Source: Geothermobacter hydrogeniphilus (GTDB taxonomy: Bacteria; Desulfobacterota; Desulfuromonadia; Desulfuromonadales; Geothermobacteraceae). Taken from it: DNA of 64,000 nucleotides. Location: NCBI RefSeq assembly GCF_002898515.1, contig NZ_PPFX01000003.1, positions 56,734-120,733 of the forward strand, read 5' to 3'. A program made the position numbers and the translations under genes. Positions 50,593 through 60,688 of the stretch are shown in pieces. The notes below the pieces were generated by a model. The model was not told the origin of the DNA, did no database searches, and was given only the letters and a program-made list of their open reading frames with translations. How positions within the stretch are numbered: position 1 is the first letter of the stretch; each line of letters opens with the position of its first letter.

Positions 50593-51597
50593 TCATTCGG
50601 ATCTGCGCCGCCGTGCCAGCACCAAGCTGGAAAGGCCCGCGCCGAGCAGAAAGAGGGTTCCCGGTTCGGGCACCGGCGGTGGGCCGTCATCACCGCCGCC
50701 GACATACTGCTGGATTTCTCCCCCGCCGAGTTCATAGAGATAACTGCCACTGCCGGCCCAGAAATGATTCAGGGCGCCGAAGCCCATGCCCTCAACAGCC
50801 TTGCCCTTCGTCCCGAGGACCTCTTCATAAGCGAACCGGTTCCATTCGTTCCAGCCGGTCTCGGTTGTCGCCGTGTCGGGATTGTCGCCCATTCCCCATT
50901 GGGCAATGTAGTTGGAGGTCATGTCGGAAACGAACAGGTATCCGTTGACGAATTCCAGGCCGTCACCGTGAGAACCGGCCATGTTGGCCCAGGTAAACTG
51001 GTAGGTCCAGTCACTGTCCCCGGGAGAAAGGCTGTAGACCTTGCGATCTTCATTTCCCACCCACCATTTTCCATCACCGTAGGAGAGGAGGGAAAAGTTG
51101 CCCCAGCCCGTGCCGGTAATGGCACCACCGGCCGTGGGCGTACTCGCCACGGTTTCGACATAATTGCCGGTCGCCTTGTCGAATTTGACAACCTCGTTGC
51201 GGTAGCCGGCAGCCGTCAGATTCTGCCGGTAACCGAGAGTATACAGGTAGCTGTCGTCGACATACATCTCGCCGACGCTGCGGCCATTCAGGGAACCGTT
51301 GTAACCGGAAAGACTGATGGCCACCGGAGAGGTGAAGCTCCGGGGCTGGTAGTTGGGATTCAGCGTTGTCCCGTCGGCCAGGTAATAGGGCTCGTCCGCC
51401 TTGGCCATATCCGCGACCGAGACACTGGTCCGATAGACACTCGTCCCCCCCCCATAGTAGATTTCATTGCCATAGGTCGCGACATCATTTTCGTAACCGG
51501 AACCCGCGAACGTGGAAAATTCATAATACCCCACCGCCAGTGCCGACGAAGCCGTCAAAACCATGCCCAGGGCCCACAAAAAACATATTTTCTTCAT
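50593..51597 (-). CDS. PEP-CTERM sorting-domain exported protein
   Basis: A 334-residue secreted protein. A signal peptide (MKKICFLWALGMVLTASSALA) is followed by a beta-rich domain with repeated Gly-Tyr strands, probably a propeller. The C-terminus has PVPEPGTLFLLGAGLSSLVL followed by ARRRRSE, the PEP-CTERM motif, membrane segment and basic tail recognised by exosortase. GAGGAG precedes the ATG. No exosortase (EpsH/XrtA) is in the window, but a possible sigma-54 promoter lies upstream, typical for PEP-CTERM genes. Confidence 0.9.
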   Translation of the reverse strand: MKKICFLWALGMVLTASSALAVGYYEFSTFAGSGYENDVATYGNEIYYGGGTSVYRTSVSVADMAKADEPYYLADGTTLNPNYQPRSFTSPVAISLSGYNGSLNGRSVGEMYVDDSYLYTLGYRQNLTAAGYRNEVVKFDKATGNYVETVASTPTAGGAITGTGWGNFSLLSYGDGKWWVGNEDRKVYSLSPGDSDWTYQFTWANMAGSHGDGLEFVNGYLFVSDMTSNYIAQWGMGDNPDTATTETGWNEWNRFAYEEVLGTKGKAVEGMGFGALNHFWAGSGSYLYELGGGEIQQYVGGGDDGPPPVPEPGTLFLLGAGLSSLVLARRRRSE

Positions 51598-52072
51598 TGT
51601 CCTCTCCTCTTATGTGCACGACAACCGTGATTGGCAGATGGCCGGTCAACATCGACCGGACAAGCGGTCCATGCTTCCCGGAACATCAAGTTCGATGCCA
51701 AAAAGATTTTCATGTATTTTCAATAAGTTGAAAGGCTGGAGGAGGGCCGGGAAGAAACTCTGTCAAAAAACCCGACGACAACCGGCCGTAAACCGGACGA
51801 CCCCTGAAAACCATTTTATTTCAGCAGCTTCAACGACAGTCAGAAAAACAACGGCGTTTCGCGCAACAATAACCATTCGCGGGTTGTAAAAAAAATCGAC
51901 CCCATCATCTTTGATGCTTTTTTGCGAGACCATCAAAGATGAAAAGAGAATTGAACATTTATGCTATCCTTCCGACCACGGTAAGGGCATCAACTCAGGG
52001 TGAAGCAACAGTGAACATCAACAACCTGTTCCCATATCGACCGGGCCCACATCATTGTCGGGGGGTCTGCGC
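51598..52072. other. Intergenic region between PEP-CTERM and YdjC genes
   Basis: A 475-bp gap with the sigma-54-like site and, at 51906-51941, a perfect 11-bp inverted repeat CATCTTTGATG/CATCAAAGATG around a 14-base loop. This could be an operator or a hairpin in the leader of the downstream operon. No gene is recognised. Confidence 0.5.
51686..51700 (-). promoter_or_regulatory. Candidate sigma-54 promoter of the PEP-CTERM gene
   Basis: Minus strand TGGCATCGAACTTGA: the -24 GG and the TTG before -12 fit the TGGCAC-N5-TTGC consensus, but the -12 has GA instead of GC. It lies about 90 bp upstream of the start codon. Confidence 0.4.
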
Positions 52073-52894
52073 ATGCGACGCCTGATTGTCAACGCCGATG
52101 ATTTCGGCGCCGGCAGTGCCACCGACTGGGGCATCCTGCAAGCCTTCCGCCAGGGCATCGTCACCAGCGCCTCGCTGCTGGCCAATGCCCCTCACACCAG
52201 CGGGGCGGTCACCATGGCCGAGGATGCGGGTCTGCCCATCGGCATCCACCTCAACCTGGCTGACGGATACCCGTTGACCGGTCCCATCCCCGGGCTGAGC
52301 GCCGGCAACGGCCGTTTTCCGGGGAAAAAACAATTGCGCCGGATACTGATCAGCGGCAATCCCGAACCGGATGCCATCCGCCGGGAGCTGGCCGCCCAGA
52401 TCGAACGAATCTTGGAACTGGGTCCGACCCCGGACCACATCGATACCCATCAGCACTTTTTCCTCTTTCCATCCATGACCGGGCTGGTTCTTGATCTGGC
52501 CGGCGAGTACGATATCCGGGCGCTGCGCATGCCGCTGCCGGCAGAGGACCCGGCAGACGATCCCGAGGGTGCGTTGGGAGAGGAATTGGCACTCTACCGG
52601 CGGCTCATTCCCGCGCTCCGGCAGCAACTTGAACAACGGTCCGTCCGGACGCCACGGGGGTTGTTCGGCATGCCCCGGCTCAACCGGCTCGACCGCCCGG
52701 CACTGGAACAGATCATCCGGCAGCTGCCGCCGGGCGACTGGGAATTGATGGTCCACCCCGGCCATGTCGATCGGGAGAATCCCTTCGGCGGCCCGCCGCG
52801 CGAAATTGAACTGCAGGCTCTGCTGGACCCTCATCTCGACAACCTGATTGAACAACACGGCATCCGCCTGATCGATTTTGGAGCTTTACAGTGA
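52073..52894 (+). CDS. YdjC/ChbG-family carbohydrate deacetylase
   Basis: A 273-residue metal-dependent amidohydrolase-like barrel. LIVNADDFG (about 4-12) holds the metal-binding Asp pair, and HIDTHQHFFLFP (about 122-133) the two His ligands. Related proteins deacetylate chito-oligosaccharides or hopanoid intermediates (HpnK). ATG at 52073 has GGGGGG upstream. Its stop overlaps the next gene (GTGA), so it forms an operon with the glycosyltransferase. Confidence 0.88.
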   Translation: MRRLIVNADDFGAGSATDWGILQAFRQGIVTSASLLANAPHTSGAVTMAEDAGLPIGIHLNLADGYPLTGPIPGLSAGNGRFPGKKQLRRILISGNPEPDAIRRELAAQIERILELGPTPDHIDTHQHFFLFPSMTGLVLDLAGEYDIRALRMPLPAEDPADDPEGALGEELALYRRLIPALRQQLEQRSVRTPRGLFGMPRLNRLDRPALEQIIRQLPPGDWELMVHPGHVDRENPFGGPPREIELQALLDPHLDNLIEQHGIRLIDFGALQ

Positions 52895-53967
52895 AGCTGT
52901 TGATCGTCATCCCCCGCCAGTCCCGGACTACCGGCAACCACGTGACCGCCTCCCGCTTCGCCGGCCGACTGCGACAACTGGGCTGGGAGATCCGACGGGT
53001 GGAAACCGACCCCTGGGACCCCGCTCCCATTGTCGCCGAACTCAGGCAACAGCGTCCGGATCTCGCCCTGCTGCTGCATGCCTGGCGCAGCGGCCGGCCC
53101 TGGCTGCAGGTTCCGGCCGCCGACCGGATCCCGTTCGCCGTGCTGATGACCGGCACCGACATCAACCGCGACCTTGACATCCCGGGCCGGGCCGCGGTCA
53201 TCCGGCAGGTTCACCAGCAGGCGGCAACCGTCATCGTGCAGAACCGGATCGCCTTTGAGCAACTGCAAAAGAAAGACCTCCCCTGGCTCGACAAGCTGCG
53301 GCTGCTGCCACCGGGCATCGAACTGGGCGCGGCCGAATTTCCCCTGCGGGAGCGATTACAGCTCGACAGCGAAGATCTGCTGCTGCTTCACCCGGCCAGC
53401 ATCAGGCCGGTCAAAGGAAACCTGGAACTGTTGCGGATGAGTGCCGCTATCTTCCGGAGCGGGAGACCGGCCTGCCTCGCTTTCTGCGGTCCCATCCTCG
53501 ACCATAGCTACGGCGCGGCCTTCATCACCGCGCTCAAGGACCATCCCCGGGCTCGCTACCTGGGCGAAATTCCCTGCGCCGCCATGCCTTCCGCGATGCG
53601 TCAGGCCGACCTGATTCTCAACAATTCGGTTTCCGAAGGGGTTGCCAACGCCCTGGTCGAGGCGGCCACCATCGGCCGACCGATTCTCGCCCGGGATATC
53701 CCCGGCAACCGGGCTGTGGTCCGCCCCGGGCACAACGGCCTGCTCTATACCGACGATGACGAATTTCAGCACCAGGCCCTGAGGCTGCAGGACGATGCCG
53801 AGCTGCGCCGGCGGCTCAGCCGCCCTGATCCACACAGCTATGCCGCCGATACCGAAGGTCGGCGGCTGGCTGCCATTCTCGCTGCCATTCTCGCCGCCAT
53901 CATGGCCGGCAGCGCCGCTGCCGATGAGCGGACCGGGAGCGGAGACAAGCCGGCAAAACCATGCTAG
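52891..53967 (+). CDS. Glycosyltransferase, SenB-like (TIGR04348-type signature)
   Basis: A 358-residue GT-B glycosyltransferase starting at GTG. N-terminal segment GNHVTASRFAGRLRQLGW, then LALLLHAWRSG and FAVLMTGTDINRDL, closely follows the selenosugar synthase SenB and related enzymes. The C-terminal nucleotide-sugar site is NNSVSEGVANALVEAATIGRP with the typical Glu residues. The chain ends in an Ala-rich, low-complexity tail (AAILAAILAAIMAGSAAAD). A SenB role would need SenA, which is not here, so another sugar substrate may be used. Confidence 0.8.
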   Translation: MKLLIVIPRQSRTTGNHVTASRFAGRLRQLGWEIRRVETDPWDPAPIVAELRQQRPDLALLLHAWRSGRPWLQVPAADRIPFAVLMTGTDINRDLDIPGRAAVIRQVHQQAATVIVQNRIAFEQLQKKDLPWLDKLRLLPPGIELGAAEFPLRERLQLDSEDLLLLHPASIRPVKGNLELLRMSAAIFRSGRPACLAFCGPILDHSYGAAFITALKDHPRARYLGEIPCAAMPSAMRQADLILNNSVSEGVANALVEAATIGRPILARDIPGNRAVVRPGHNGLLYTDDDEFQHQALRLQDDAELRRRLSRPDPHSYAADTEGRRLAAILAAILAAIMAGSAAADERTGSGDKPAKPC

Positions 53968-53977
53968 GTTTCCCTCT

Positions 53978-54532
53978 ATGAGTCACGAACGGTCCAACCT
54001 GATCCTGACCGGCATGCCGGGCGCCGGCAAAAGCACCGTCGGCGTCATACTGGCCAAACGTCTCGGATTCGGCTTCGTCGATACCGACCTGCTGATCCAG
54101 ATGCGCACTGGCAAACTGCTGCAGGAAACCATCGACAGCGATGGGACAGCCGCTTTCCGTCGACTGGAAGAACAGGTGTTGCTGGAATGCAACGTCTGCA
54201 ACGCGGTGGTCGCCACCGGCGGTTCGGCGATCTACAGCGAGGCGGCGATGCGCCACCTGGCCGCCATCGGCACCCTCATCTTTCTCGATGTCCCGCTGGA
54301 CGAACTGGAACAACGTCTGCATGATATGGAAAGCCGCGGGCTGGTCATCGATCCCGGAACCGGTCTCGCCGAACTCTATGCCGAACGGTTACCGCGTTAC
54401 CGGCACTGGGCCGAAATCACTATCGATGAGGGGGGGAAGAACCTGGAAGAGGTGGTGGAAGAGATCTGCATAAGGGTAAAAAAGGAACTCACTGATTCAG
54501 GGGTCCCTCCAGTTCGGCAACCCGCTCCTTGA
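53978..54532 (+). CDS. aroK: Shikimate kinase
   Basis: A 184-residue NMP-kinase fold: Walker A GMPGAGKST (12-20), DTD substrate motif in FVDTDLLI (about 34-41), FRRLEEQVL with the shikimate-binding Arg, and ERLPRYRHWA near the end. The usual GGG substrate motif is GGS (81-83). The last 15 or so residues (after KELTDSG) are read from a family B repeat end, so the C-terminus is about 10 residues longer than normal and overlaps the stop of the convergent PAS gene. Confidence 0.82.
   Translation: MSHERSNLILTGMPGAGKSTVGVILAKRLGFGFVDTDLLIQMRTGKLLQETIDSDGTAAFRRLEEQVLLECNVCNAVVATGGSAIYSEAAMRHLAAIGTLIFLDVPLDELEQRLHDMESRGLVIDPGTGLAELYAERLPRYRHWAEITIDEGGKNLEEVVEEICIRVKKELTDSGVPPVRQPAP
54486..54502 (+). 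repeat. Solo family B end (right end)
   Basis: GAACTCACTGATTCAGG matches the right end of the family B repeats. It lies at the 3' ends of the convergent aroK and PAS genes and supplies the PAS stop codon (54489-54491). Confidence 0.65.
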
Positions 54533-54929
54533 GTTCCTTCTCCTTCTGCCGCTGGGCACTCATGTCGCGCATGATCGCCGCGATTCCTTCAACCCGTCCC
54601 TGATCATCCTTGAGCATGACGATGCAGAAGTCGACCGACAGCCGGTGACCGTCCTTGTGGGTCGCGGGCACCGACAGCAGATCGGTTCCGTATTGCGATT
54701 GGCCACTCGCCATCACCCTGGCGAAACCCTCCCCGTGCCTGCCACGCAGCTTCTCGGGAATGATCAGGTCGAGGGGCTTACCCAGAGCTTCGGCGGCCGG
54801 CCAGCCGAAAATCCGCTCCGCCCCCTGGTTCCAGAGACGGATGACACCCCGGTTGTCGGCGAACAGAATCGCGTCCGGGGCCTGATTGACAATCCGTTCG
54901 CAGAGTTTGCCGGTCTCAAAATCAGTCAT
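54489..54929 (-). CDS. Single-PAS-domain protein
   Basis: A 146-residue soluble PAS protein: MTDFETGKLCERIVNQAPDA, then ILFADNRGVIRLWNQGAERIFGW, GKPLDLIIPEKLRGRH and a C-terminal heptad-rich helix, given here in sections. ATG at 54929 has GGAG upstream; a longer frame running into narK is a shadow. It is the last gene of the nar operon and might sense redox or oxygen for it, but has no catalytic domain. Its last four residues (PLNQ) and the stop come from a family B repeat end. Confidence 0.82.
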   Translation of the reverse strand: MTDFETGKLCERIVNQAPDAILFADNRGVIRLWNQGAERIFGWPAAEALGKPLDLIIPEKLRGRHGEGFARVMASGQSQYGTDLLSVPATHKDGHRLSVDFCIVMLKDDQGRVEGIAAIMRDMSAQRQKEKELKERVAELEGPLNQ

Positions 54930-54950
54930 AAGATCTGCTCCATAGCTGGT

Positions 54951-54967
54951 TCCTGAATCTGTGAGTT
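54951..54967 (+). repeat. Solo family B end (left end)
   Basis: CCTGAATCTGTGAGTTC matches the left end of family B. It lies 3 bp beyond the narK2 stop codon. Together with the solo right end at 54486 it frames the PAS gene, but with the two ends facing inward the opposite way from a complete element. Confidence 0.65.
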
Positions 54968-54970
54968 CCG

Positions 54971-56575
54971 TTACGGGTTCTGGATATAAGCGTTTTTGCG
55001 GGTGTAGAACCACCAGTTGATCACCAGGCAGACGAAGTAGAAGATCGCGAAGCCGTAAAGCGCATACTCCGGCGTGGTGGCCTTGATCTGCTCGCCGAAC
55101 ACCTTGGGGATGATGAAGGCGCCGTAGGCGGCGACCGCCGAGGTCCAGCCCAGTACCGGCCCAGCCTGTTCGCTGTCGAAAATCACCGCGATGGAACGGA
55201 AGGTCGAGCCGTTGCCGACCCCGGTGGCCGTGAACAGCACGATGAACAGCACCAGGAACGGAACGAAGTAGTCCTCCGGCGTCGCTGAAGCGTAGGCGGC
55301 CTTCATGAAATAAGCGCAGCCCAGCGCCGAGAGAACCATCACGATCGAGACCCACTGGGTGACGATGGCGCCGCCGAGTTTGTCGGCGATCTTGCCGCCG
55401 ACCGGACGGATCAGGGCGCCGATGAAGGGCCCCATCCAGGCGAACATCAGCGCACTGGGACCGTTCGGGTTGATCGTGTTGTGGGTCATGACCCCGTTGA
55501 CCATGATGTGCGAAAAACCGAAGATGACCTTGATCGACAGGGCGAAGGCCGCCGAGTAGCCGATGAAGGATCCGAAGGTCATGGTGTAGATGATGGTCAT
55601 CGCCCAGGTGTGCTTGTTGTTGAAAATCCGGTACTGGCGGTTGAGATTTTCACGCAGCCCGCCGGTGGTCAGGTGCTTCATGCCATAGACCGTGGCGGCG
55701 ATCACCAGCGGCAGCACGATCCACTTGCTCAGCAGCCCCAGGCCGACCGGTGGCGGCAGCAACAGGTAGAGGCCGCCAATCGAGGTAACGAAGGCGATCG
55801 CCAGCAGGCCGAGGATCATGGCGAAGCATTTCGGCGTCGATGCCAGGTTCGGTGAAACGGTTTCGGTGGTGATGTTGTTCATGCCGAAAAAACCGGCAAA
55901 GGCCAGTGGCACCAGCAGCAGCAGCCAGACGAAACCGGCATTGTGGATAAAGGTCTCGGTGCCGGCCGGGATCTTGCCGATCAGGGTGCCGCTGGTATTG
56001 ATCAGGGTCTGCGGCTCACCACCGAACAGTCCGAAGGTCATCACCAGCGGGATCACGATCTGCATGGTGGTGACACCGAAGTTGCCCAGTCCCGCGTTCA
56101 ATCCGAGCGAGGTCCCCTGCACCCGTTTGGGGAAGAAGAAACTGATGTTCGACATCGAGGAGGCGAAGTTACCGCCGCCGATGCCGGAGAAGAGAGCCAG
56201 CAGGTAGTAGACTTCGATCGGCGTAGCCCGGTTCTGCAGGGCGAAACCAGTGCCGATCGCCGGGATCATCAACATCGCCGTGGTCAGAAAGATGGTGTTG
56301 CGGCCGCCGGCGATGCGGATCAGGAAGGAGCTCGGAATCCGCAGGGTGGCGCCGGTCAGGCCGGCAATCGCCGACAGGGTGAACAACTGCGACTGGCTGA
56401 AGGGGTAGCCGAGGTTGATCATCTGTACGGTGATGATCCCCCAGTAGAGCCAGACGGCGAAACCGCAGAGCAGGCTGGGAATCGAGATCCACAGGTTGCG
56501 GGTGGCGATCTTCTTGCCTTCGGAATTCCAGAACTGCTCGTCCTCGACATCCCACTTGTCCAGATTGATTGACAT
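54971..56575 (-). CDS. narK2: Nitrate/nitrite transporter, long form
   Basis: A 534-residue major facilitator protein with 12 helices plus extensions, of the NarK family. The N-terminus (KWDVEDEQFWNSEGKKIATRN) is characteristic, and SQSQLFTLSAIAGLTGATLRIPSSFLI and GLGNFGVTTMQIVIPLVM contain the signature Gly/Arg residues of the nitrate/nitrite sites, given here in parts. It moves nitrate in and/or nitrite out. GGAAGGG precedes the ATG. It follows a shorter NarK in the same operon. Confidence 0.93.
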   Translation of the reverse strand: MSINLDKWDVEDEQFWNSEGKKIATRNLWISIPSLLCGFAVWLYWGIITVQMINLGYPFSQSQLFTLSAIAGLTGATLRIPSSFLIRIAGGRNTIFLTTAMLMIPAIGTGFALQNRATPIEVYYLLALFSGIGGGNFASSMSNISFFFPKRVQGTSLGLNAGLGNFGVTTMQIVIPLVMTFGLFGGEPQTLINTSGTLIGKIPAGTETFIHNAGFVWLLLLVPLAFAGFFGMNNITTETVSPNLASTPKCFAMILGLLAIAFVTSIGGLYLLLPPPVGLGLLSKWIVLPLVIAATVYGMKHLTTGGLRENLNRQYRIFNNKHTWAMTIIYTMTFGSFIGYSAAFALSIKVIFGFSHIMVNGVMTHNTINPNGPSALMFAWMGPFIGALIRPVGGKIADKLGGAIVTQWVSIVMVLSALGCAYFMKAAYASATPEDYFVPFLVLFIVLFTATGVGNGSTFRSIAVIFDSEQAGPVLGWTSAVAAYGAFIIPKVFGEQIKATTPEYALYGFAIFYFVCLVINWWFYTRKNAYIQNP

Positions 56576-56632
56576 ATTGACCCTTCCTTACAGCTTCCGG
56601 CTCCCGCCGTGACATGAAAACAAGGTTTGGTT

Positions 56633-57922
56633 TCAGGCGCGCTGCGCCCGCGGTGTATGGGTTTTCTTCAGCAACCACGACAGCAGCAGTGAGGCGAGCG
56701 CCAGGACCGCAAAAATGATGAATCCCCGCGCGTAACCAACGCTGCCGAGGCCCTTGGCCATCGCCCCGAGCAGCGGCGGAATGGCGAAGCCGCCGAAGGC
56801 GCCAAGCCCCCCGACCCAACCAGCGGCTCCGCCGACGGCGTCCGGGACTTCCTGCGGCACCAGCTTGAAGACCGCCGCGTTGCCGACTCCCATGCCGACT
56901 GCCATCAGGATCTCACCAACCACCGAGAGCGGCAGGGCCGCTGAGAAGCTCATCAGCAGGGCGCCGGCCAACATGACGGCCATCGACCCGATAGCGGTAT
57001 TTTCTCCGCCGAGCCGGTCCGACACCTTGCCGCCGTAGACCCTGATCAGGGAAGCGAGAATCGAGTAGAGCGCGGTCAGGAACCCGGCGGCGACGGCGCT
57101 GACCTTCAGGTAGCTGGTCCAGTAAACCGGTAGCCAGGCGGTCATGGCGATGAAGCCGCCGAAGGTGGTGAAGTAGATGGCCACCAGCACCCAGGTCTTC
57201 CAGGTTCTCGCCGAATGCCCAAGGCTCGCCTTCAGCGAACCGGCCGGAAACAGCTCCTGCCCTTCCCGGCGGGCAATCTCCTGCGCCTTCTCATCCCCTT
57301 CGCCCCCGGCAACGGCCTGGAAATAAGGGGCATTGCGCCCGGTCAGGAAGTAGAGTACGGTCCCCAGCCCCAGAAACAGCAGCCAGGCCAGGTAGGAACC
57401 ACCCAGTTTCAGCGAGGACAGGGCCAACGGCAGCAGGAAGGAAAAGATCCCCGGCGCCAGGTTGCCGACCCCAGCGTAGATGCCGAGCGCCTGCCCCTGC
57501 CGGGACATCGGAAACCAGTAAGAGACCTGGCCGATACCGACCGAGAAGGTGGCGATTCCGCAGCCGCAGAGGACCCCGAGCAGCAGCAGCAGCGGGTAGA
57601 GCCCCGCCGTCATGCCATCCGGGTAGCGGGTGAAGATCACCAGGGTCAGTCCGAGCATCCCGAGCAGGGACAGGACCATCAGCACCAGGAACGGCTTGCG
57701 ACCGCCGGTGGTATCAACCCAGGCGGCGAAGGGAATGCGCAACAGAGAACCGGACAGGGCCGGGGCCGCCACCAGCAGGCCAATCTGCGCCGGGCTGAGC
57801 GGCATCACAGCCTTGAACTTCCCGGCGGTCGGGCCGAACAGGGCCACGGCGGCGAATCCGAAGAAGAAGCCCAAGGTGGCACCAAACAGTCCACTGGAAG
57901 ATGTTCCCTTGATCTGGCTCAT
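56633..57922 (-). CDS. narK1: Nitrate/nitrite transporter, short form
   Basis: A 429-residue 12-helix MFS protein of the NarK1 type. Signature blocks include PLSPAQIGLLVAAPALSGSLLRIPFA and the Gly-rich IATFSVGIGQVSYWFP and GNLAPGIFSFL, given here in parts. GGAGACCCG precedes ATG 57922, which I prefer over a frame open to 57961. NarK1 and NarK2 are often paired (proton-coupled nitrate import plus nitrate/nitrite exchange), as seen in several denitrifiers. Confidence 0.92.
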   Translation of the reverse strand: MSQIKGTSSSGLFGATLGFFFGFAAVALFGPTAGKFKAVMPLSPAQIGLLVAAPALSGSLLRIPFAAWVDTTGGRKPFLVLMVLSLLGMLGLTLVIFTRYPDGMTAGLYPLLLLLGVLCGCGIATFSVGIGQVSYWFPMSRQGQALGIYAGVGNLAPGIFSFLLPLALSSLKLGGSYLAWLLFLGLGTVLYFLTGRNAPYFQAVAGGEGDEKAQEIARREGQELFPAGSLKASLGHSARTWKTWVLVAIYFTTFGGFIAMTAWLPVYWTSYLKVSAVAAGFLTALYSILASLIRVYGGKVSDRLGGENTAIGSMAVMLAGALLMSFSAALPLSVVGEILMAVGMGVGNAAVFKLVPQEVPDAVGGAAGWVGGLGAFGGFAIPPLLGAMAKGLGSVGYARGFIIFAVLALASLLLSWLLKKTHTPRAQRA

Positions 57923-57957
57923 GACGGGTCTCCTTTCAGGAACAGGGGGAAAAGGAT

Positions 57958-58638
57958 TCATCCCAGCCGCGCGCGCCGCCGGTACCAGACCACCACCTGG
58001 TAGGGACGGCTGAGGTAAGTGAAGGGGACGCTGACCACATGCACCAGGCGCGAGAAGGGAAAGATCGCCAGCAGCAGAAAACCGTTGAAGGCGTGCAGTT
58101 TGACCACCGCCGGCATCACCGCCAGATACTGGATGTCCGGCCGCAGAGTCAGCAGCGACCAGAGCCAGGGCGAGATGGTGTGCGCGTACCAGAGGCCTCC
58201 CCAGCGCAGGGTGGTGGCGATGATGACGCCGGTCGCGACCTGCAGCAGCAGCAGAATCAGCAGCAGCCAGTCGGCCCTGGTGGTGACCGCGCAGAGGCGG
58301 GCGTTTCCGGCCCGACGGACAATCAGCAGCAGCAGCGCCAGCAGGGTACAGATCCCCAGCGCCATGCCGGTCGCCTCCAGCAGCAACAGCCGCAACGGCG
58401 CCTCGAGCAGCGCGTCCCAGGCGCCCGGCACCAGGAAAGCGAGGAAATGGGCCAGCAGGATCAGCAGAATGGCGTAATGCCAGGGAACCGAACCCCAGAA
58501 CAGCGCCTTCTTCTCCAGGAACTGGGACGACTGGGACGACCAGGAATAGCGGTCAATGGTGTAACGGTAGATGCCGACGGCAACCGCCAGGGCGACGGCG
58601 ACATAGGGGAAGATGCCGAACAGAATCAGATCCATCAT
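57958..58638 (-). CDS. narI: Respiratory nitrate reductase, gamma subunit
   Basis: A 226-residue membrane cytochrome b with five helices that oxidises quinol and passes electrons to NarH. His residues in VPWHYAILLILLAHF and VKLHAFNGFLLLAIFPFSRLVH are the four haem b ligands, given here in parts. Its start overlaps the narJ stop (ATGA). GC-rich and with Leu-rich helices. Confidence 0.93.
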   Translation of the reverse strand: MMDLILFGIFPYVAVALAVAVGIYRYTIDRYSWSSQSSQFLEKKALFWGSVPWHYAILLILLAHFLAFLVPGAWDALLEAPLRLLLLEATGMALGICTLLALLLLIVRRAGNARLCAVTTRADWLLLILLLLQVATGVIIATTLRWGGLWYAHTISPWLWSLLTLRPDIQYLAVMPAVVKLHAFNGFLLLAIFPFSRLVHVVSVPFTYLSRPYQVVVWYRRRARLG

Positions 58639-59204
58639 GAGTCACACTCCTTCTCCGGCCCCGCGGCCGATCCCTCGGCCGCAAGGGGAAGATTGAGAAA
58701 GCTCCGCAGCGCCTGCAACAGGTCGAGATACGGCTGCTCCTCGCCGTCGAATCCGGCGACCAGCTTCTCCAGCGCCGGGCGCAGACCGTCAGCGATAATC
58801 TCGTCACGGCAGGCCTGATCGTCGGTGCTGCCGAGAAAACGCAGCATGGTCACCAGGTGGTCCGGCAGTTCGCTTTCGTCCGAAAAACCGTGTTCACGAT
58901 AAAGCTTCTTGAGCTGCATCAGGAACAGGATGCGGGCCTGGCTTTCACCGCACAGCTGGTAGCCGACGTAGGGATGACAGCTCGGCTGCAGGTCGAAGCA
59001 GGAGGTATAGACCTCCTCGACCCGGGACGGGGCCTGTTGTTCACGGAAGGCAGCGAAATTGTGCAGCATTTCCGCAGCCTCGGCCGCGACCGGCTGCAGC
59101 GTCGCGGACAGGGAATCCAGGGTCGTCAGCTGCGCTTCGTCGGGATAGGCGAGCAGCCCGGCAAACTGGCGGCAGATTTCCTGGTGCTTGGGCAGTTCCA
59201 GCAT
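58635..59204 (-). CDS. narJ: Nitrate reductase molybdenum cofactor assembly chaperone
   Basis: A 189-residue helical TorD/NarJ-like chaperone. LPLAYPDE-like opening, YVGYQLCGESQARILFLMQLKKLYREHGF and LPDHLVTMLRFL are the conserved segments, given here in parts. It binds NarG before the molybdenum cofactor is inserted and before membrane attachment. ATG at 59204 (MLELPKH) is favoured because GAGGAGG lies 8 bases upstream; GTG starts up to 59213 are alternatives. Confidence 0.9.
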   Translation of the reverse strand: MLELPKHQEICRQFAGLLAYPDEAQLTTLDSLSATLQPVAAEAAEMLHNFAAFREQQAPSRVEEVYTSCFDLQPSCHPYVGYQLCGESQARILFLMQLKKLYREHGFSDESELPDHLVTMLRFLGSTDDQACRDEIIADGLRPALEKLVAGFDGEEQPYLDLLQALRSFLNLPLAAEGSAAGPEKECDS

Positions 59205-59206
59205 CC

Positions 59207-60688
<1,482 letters not shown>

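Noticed and set aside
54930-55355. Extension of the PAS frame upstream into narK2 (288 residues)
   Set aside because: The extension overlaps conserved narK2 coding sequence and has no ribosome site; the ATG at 54929 with GGAG starts right at the PAS domain.
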